Shown here: positions 58,641 through 64,000 of the stretch, one piece after another
Layout of the letters: every line of letters begins with the position of its first letter
How positions within the stretch are numbered: position 1 is the stretch's first letter
Assembly (NCBI RefSeq): GCF_028389875.1
Contig: NC_084674.1
Span: 8,465,501-8,529,500, forward strand
Direction: 5' to 3'
Length of the DNA: 64,000 bases
Source of the DNA: Rhea pennata
Lineage: Eukaryota > Chordata > Aves > Rheiformes > Rheidae
Notes under the pieces: generated by a model
The model's database searches: none
Seen by the model: the letters and a program-made list of their open reading frames with translations, nothing else
Told to the model about the DNA's origin: nothing
Position numbers and translations under genes: made by a program

Positions 58641-61600
58641 GTGGAGCCATGCTCGTTTGAAGGCAAAGGGGGAGGTATCCCTGGGCCTAGTTTTGAGCAA
58701 AAAATACTATTTCATGACAGAGTTAGCCAAGGTGCCTCAAATCGCCACAGCATCTCTGGGCTTGGTTTATCCTTATGGCAAGGGAAGATAACTGACCAAG
58801 AAGTTTGCCTGTCTACCTTCCCATCCCAGATGTGGACTTTTCTACGGCGAGCGAAACAGTGAGATATGCCGTACGGGGTCAGACTGCTCCTACGAACATG
58901 AAATAAACTGCTGTTCAAAACCAGCCCTTCCATAGCAAATAGCAATGCTGCACTATCATAGATCAACGGGTAAACCAGGACCTATTACATTAGAAATGAA
59001 AACTAGAACAAACAAAGCGTATCTCCAAATCAGTGCTGATAAAACATTGCCAAGTTCCTGTCAGTGGCAGTTACAGAGCTGTATCTCTCAAATTGCATGA
59101 CCTGCAGCATTGCTGATGGGGGCTTGGAGATGGGTCTGATGTGCTGGGCAGCCTCCACAGAGGCTGGCCCAGCATCACCGAGACCCAGGCAGCCTGCGAA
59201 GCCCTCCAGCTGTACAAGCCGATGGTTGAAACTCTGGACCATGGCTTTATTTGCCAGCACATAGCTGACAACGAGTGAAGAGTTCAACTCTACCATTCTG
59301 CCCGGCGCGACAGAAAAACAGTAGCATCTTCACCTATTTCGGTCAGAAGGCCACAGCTAACCTGAGTTTCAAGGAGAGGGTTGAAAACAGAAAGCTTGTT
59401 TGTTTGGGAGTTCTTTGCAGGGAAATCCAATCAGAAGTGCAAAAGGTCGGGTCCAGAGGGAAGGAGGGTGAGGTGTCTGTCCTGCGGCATCAAGTGGCAA
59501 AGGTCACCTTCCTTACGAAACATTGCAGTGTGGTGGCAGGTCACGAGTCCCTGTGTGTGTTATGTTGCGCATGGTAACATTAGGGCGTGTTTTGGATTGT
59601 CTTGTGGCTTCATGAATTGGCAAATATTCTCCTGGGTTGCCTAGACTACTCCCAACTGACTCCATTATAAAGTGTGTAAAGGCAGTGTCAACCTGCTTGT
59701 GAAGTGCAGACAAGGCCTGTTCAATTTAGAAGAAATATTTTGTGGTTGTAAACACAAAACACCTTTTTTAAAAAGCCAAAGAATGAGTGCAGTAGATACC
59801 ACCTCGAGCATGAACACTGCAGTGCAGGAGCTGCTATTGCTGAGGGACTGCAATTGAATTGAACCTGGATTGGGGCAAATCTAGGTGTAATTTATTTGCC
59901 AAGTTCTTCTGGATATTCAGGAGCAATATCAGTACTTGCACTTCAAATTAACTGTCTCAGTCTAGAAGCATTTCATTTTATAGCAAATCAGATTGGCCTA
60001 CCAAGTCCCTTCAGGAGCACTGAAGGCCAACACCGGAGAAACAAGTACCAAACCTGAGCCATGACAACAGCTCTTGTCCTTTCGAAAGTTACTACTCCAG
60101 CTAGAACAACAATGATTTGATCCAGAATATCTGCAGAGGAACCACAAGAGAGCAGATGCATTCGGGAATGGCTGCAAGGAAACCGTAAGAGGGCAGATGG
60201 CCTGGCTGAGGACAAAAGATCATTTAGCTCCTCTCCAGCAAGGGCATAAGAAGTCACTCAAGGAGGATATCTCTGCTGTGACCACACAAGAATATTCCCT
60301 TTCACACAGGAGGGCTCAAATTAGGGGCAGAACTTGGAAAACCAATAAAATCTATTTGTGAGCTGTGCATTTGGGTGCAACATCTAATCTCACTGAGATG
60401 GGCAGAGCTGGTCCTTCATTCAGGACATGCACCTGCTTATCTTTGCCCCACTTCATCCCCTCTCCTCCTATCTCCAGCAAACACCTTGCAGTTGTTATTT
60501 ATTCTCTGAGTACATAGGTCAACATTAATCCCTGTTTCAGGGGCACACCACAATTTGCATGGCAATACCTGCAATGCTCAGCCTCAAGGCTACCCTGAAG
60601 ACTGAGCTCTCTCACTCTCCCATCCTACGAGCCCGCAAGAGTATCCTTCTGGCATGGCACTTCATCTTCTGCCTGCCGCGGTGCTGTGAGCCAAGACACA
60701 CACTGGTGACCCCAGCACCCTCATAGCTGGGAGACAGGAAAAATGCAGAGTATGTCCTGTCTAGAGCCGCCCCTGAGTCTGTTCCTCCAACACAGAGCTG
60801 CCAGAGGAACCCCACAAGGATAACCCCTAAGGATTTAGTGTTAAATATTTTGCTAGAACTATTTTGTGAAACAGAGTTGAACTTAGGCCTCCCTTCCCAT
60901 AGCAAGGTTTGAGAAAATCTTTGCAAACACGACTCAGTGTCTGCCTTTGGTACAACCTTCACTTCCCCCAAACCAGCATTCCCTGCTACTTCTCAGCTCT
61001 GTGCTTCCACTCAATCTTCCTAGCAACTAAATGCAGATAACATTTGTAGAGGTAGCTATCAGTTATCCTGAACTGACACAGACACTTTACGACTCCTGAA
61101 AGTCTAATTCCTCCAGGCAGCAAAAGCGTGCATGAGAGTGTGAGCATGCATACATACGTACTGAGGAGGTTGGAGGAGACGTGTATAAAGGAGAGAGTTC
61201 ATATAGCCATATGTACAAGGAATGCCATTAGGAATAACTTCAGTTCTTACCTTCCAGAAAATTATGATTCTGGTGCTACTTTATGAGGGAAAAAAAAAAG
61301 TCACACTGAATTTTATTTAGTTATTTTAGGTTCAACCTCACCTTTTTTCTCTTTTTTTTCTTTTTTTTTTTTTTTCCCTAGCAATGTGGAACTATTAACC
61401 CCAGGGAATCCCAGTGCTACGACTCCATACAGGATGCTCTTCTCAGGACCGAAATGTCACCCTGTAATTGCCAGGTGCTCCTGGCTGCAAAAGGAGCTAG
61501 ATCTGGGCAGAGGGGACCTCCATGGCCTCCCTATCTGTTATGGTGCAACAGGTACTGCAGCACGTAGAGCAGCCCATCACCTCTCATCTCCTGGGGCCAG

Positions 61601-64000
61601 ATTAAGAGCAGGGCAGGGGGAACAAGCAACCACCGGTGCTCGGAGACATGGCGAGCAGCTGCTGGCATATTAGGGGTGCTGGGAGCCGATACACAGCTCA
61701 GCTGGGATTTTGGAACGTGCGTGGGCTGTTGCATCCCAGGTTCCCAGGAACATTTTAATTACCACTTGCAGACAAAGGATCCATGCAACAAAAGAAACAG
61801 GTTTATTGATTACAAGTTACAACCCCTGCGCATGTGCTTGTCGGCACCAGTGCAGGGCCACACAGCGGGGAAGCAGAGGGGGCAGAGCCCAGATGCAAGT
61901 CTCAACGCCACTTTCTCCTCCAAAGCACAGTTTCCATCTCATTTAGGAAAGCTTCTCAGCAGTATTGGTAATTAGTGGCAATTTCTGTTTCAAGCTTTAG
62001 ATCCACAGATGCCAAGGAAAAGCTGGGAACATCTCACAGTCCTGAGCACTGGCCCTGACACTTGTCAAATGTCCATTGGCAGGAGCAGGACCAGGGGCCT
62101 CATCCCTGCAATAGCAAGGGAGATCTTGTGCATGGCCAAGACAGCCAGGCCTGAGAAAAGCTTAATCTGGAATCCCCATAAGACAGGAGATTTGGAAAAT
62201 GGCTTAGAGATGCAGCCTTCAACTGGTTTGATAGACTGAAAGAAGTCAGTGCTGAAGCAGGTCTTTCTAAGCTGTGCTCCAGGCAAGGTGGCACCTGGCC
62301 TTTTTAAGGCTGGCTGGCATGTCTCAGAAGCAAGGCACAATCTTGCTAGACCCTTAGCAAGAGTCTACCAGAGCAGGCATCAGTAAAATGGTTGACTTTC
62401 CTTAGCTGCTTTCCTTTCTAAATAAGTTTCTACTACTTCTCCCCATAATTACAAAAATAAAATAACTTGGGTATCTCAGATTCTCTTGTCTAGAAACAGC
62501 AGGAAAATGCATTTTATGAAAGAAGCTGCTGTCTTCATAAAAACAAACTTCCTTTAATCATTTCCAGGTTATCAGCATTGCAAAGCTGCTGGCAGCGGGT
62601 GAGCCATTCTGCAGGAGATGGATGGCCAATTGCTGAACAAAAGCTTGTGCAATTTGGTGGAGTTAATGGAAAGTGGGGGAAAAAAAATTAGTCATCAGTG
62701 TGAGCACCTCCAGGCATCCTTCTGAATGTCTCAGGTGAGCACCATCACTCATCCACAAGGCAAATAACCTTTATATTCCTATCTGGCATTCATTCCCTGG
62801 CCTTTAGAATCAGCACTCTTCTCATATTCACAATGTAAATCATCACATTTCCCCTTTTTATGATATTCTAATGAAGAAAAACTGTGATAACAGTAACTAA
62901 TTATGTCCATAACACATTTTGAAGAGATCTCTCCGCCTGTCAACACTCAGTGCTAGAGTCTAAACTTTGGCAAGGGTCCCAGAGCCAAAAAGGGGTACGG
63001 AGCAAGATGCCACTAACCTCCTGTCATTAGTCTTAGATAAAGAAGTTCCTATGAACAACCAGAGATTCATTTACCTCCTGCATGCACAACTTTTCTAATA
63101 AAGCTCAATTACACTCTTGTAATAGTTCTCTCGCAAGCACATAGTCACTGTAGTTTTACTGCCACATTTTCCTGAATAAACAGTACCCACTTGAAAATGA
63201 GCAAAAGATAGAGGTATTATAATGCATCACAACAATAATTTGCCTTTTAGGTGACGCTGAACTACATCAACCCATTAAAAAAATTCAACACGATTAAAAA
63301 GCTTCTCAAAATACACACAACATTGAAATTTTGCAGCTGAAACATCAAGACAGCAACATCTCCCTTCCAGCTAGCAGAGCTGGTCATCGGCATGGCATAT
63401 CACACCAGATAGCACAGTTTGGAGAGCCTTTCGTGTTTCAGTCAGGGAAGAGAGCTCTCCAGAGCTCGGTACGTAGAGTTGAGATGTAGCGATTTCCAAG
63501 AGTGGAGGAATACAGTATTGTTGAGAGCAGCAATGTCCGTGGTGCCATCTGCATGCCACCATCCTCCACTGCCACATGCCCACCCTGGGCAGCCCAGCCA
63601 GCTGGAGCCCTGCAGGCATCCATGCACCCCCTCGGGCTGGGGATTTCAGTACTTCAAAAGATGAAGAACCAACTCCTGACTTTGCCAATTTGTAAAGCAA
63701 ATGTGGGGTTCGAGCCTCCATACTTCTCATACTTGGCTACAGCATCTCCCCCTGGTTTGGGTTGAGTAAATTATCTAACACGCTGGATTTCACATTGCAA
63801 AAAGGCATGTGAGCTATCTGAATGCCGCAGCCTTGCGCTGTACAGGCAGTATCAAAGGAAGCCCATCATCTTGAAGAATAAAGAATGAAATCTGCAGGTA
63901 CCATCTAGATAGTAGGAAGCACATCCCGAGGGAGTTTTAATGTTTTAGCTGTCAGGCCTGTGAGTTACAGCTTTTTACAATGAGTAAATTGATTATTTAG
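58641..64000. other. Intergenic, no gene seen
   Basis: Mixed composition, with a T-rich run near 61343-61378. I see no exon, RNA gene or clear repeat. Many 60-120 codon frames occur on both strands without family resemblance. Confidence 0.6.

Noticed and set aside
42631..64000. Search for SNTN, C3orf49 and SYNPR exons on the minus strand, expected by human synteny
   Set aside because: No exon with recognisable protein sequence was seen by eye. They probably lie further right or have diverged; a tblastn search would decide.
1..64000. CRISPR arrays, phage genes, operons, bacterial promoters, attachment sites
   Set aside because: The sequence is vertebrate nuclear DNA with spliced genes and LINEs; none of these applies.

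Overview
The window is nuclear DNA from a bird. It carries two spliced vertebrate genes arranged head to head, and its interspersed repeats are mainly CR1-type LINE fragments ending in the avian CR1 3' signature, with a few very old MIR-like relics and little else. The gene order (ATXN7 on the minus strand, THOC7 on the plus strand, sharing one CpG-rich promoter) matches what I know of the human 3p14 locus, so this is ordinary conserved synteny. The species cannot be told from the sequence alone.

Layout. 1-2857: ATXN7 intron, running off the left edge. 2858-3578: the first two coding exons of ATXN7 (minus strand), separated by a 352-bp intron and lying in a CpG island of about 2965-4250 that looks like an internal alternative promoter. 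3579-33834: the long ATXN7 5'-UTR intron, AT-rich, with CR1 and MIR-like relics and no convincing exon. 32266-33585: a 51-bp minisatellite of about 26 units against the shared promoter. 33540-34760: the CpG island and bidirectional promoter, with a probable ATXN7 non-coding exon 1 (minus) and THOC7 exon 1 (plus). 34070-42290: the complete THOC7 coding sequence in eight exons, encoding 204 aa, with a polyadenylation signal at 42604. 42630-64000: downstream intergenic DNA with several unexplained CpG-rich patches (46.4-46.9 kb, 48.5-49.6 kb, 50.7-51.3 kb, 58.5-58.6 kb), short CR1 relics and no gene I can support.

Function. THOC7 is a subunit of the THO/TREX complex that couples transcription to mRNA export. 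ATXN7 anchors the deubiquitinase module of the SAGA co-activator. Both act on RNA polymerase II transcription and share one promoter region here.

Most notable signals. (i) The 51-bp array presents, on the ATXN7-sense strand, twelve copies of a near-ideal 5' splice-site decamer, immediately downstream of the ATXN7 promoter and inside its first intron; three reading frames stay open across it only because 51 is a multiple of three. (ii) The bird ATXN7 N-terminus has two isolated glutamines where the human disease polyQ lies, plus an 18-residue polyglycine tract. (iii) CpG-rich patches downstream of THOC7 lack a recognised gene. I found no operon, CRISPR, prokaryotic or otherwise clearly new system; the window is best read as a vertebrate regulatory landscape.
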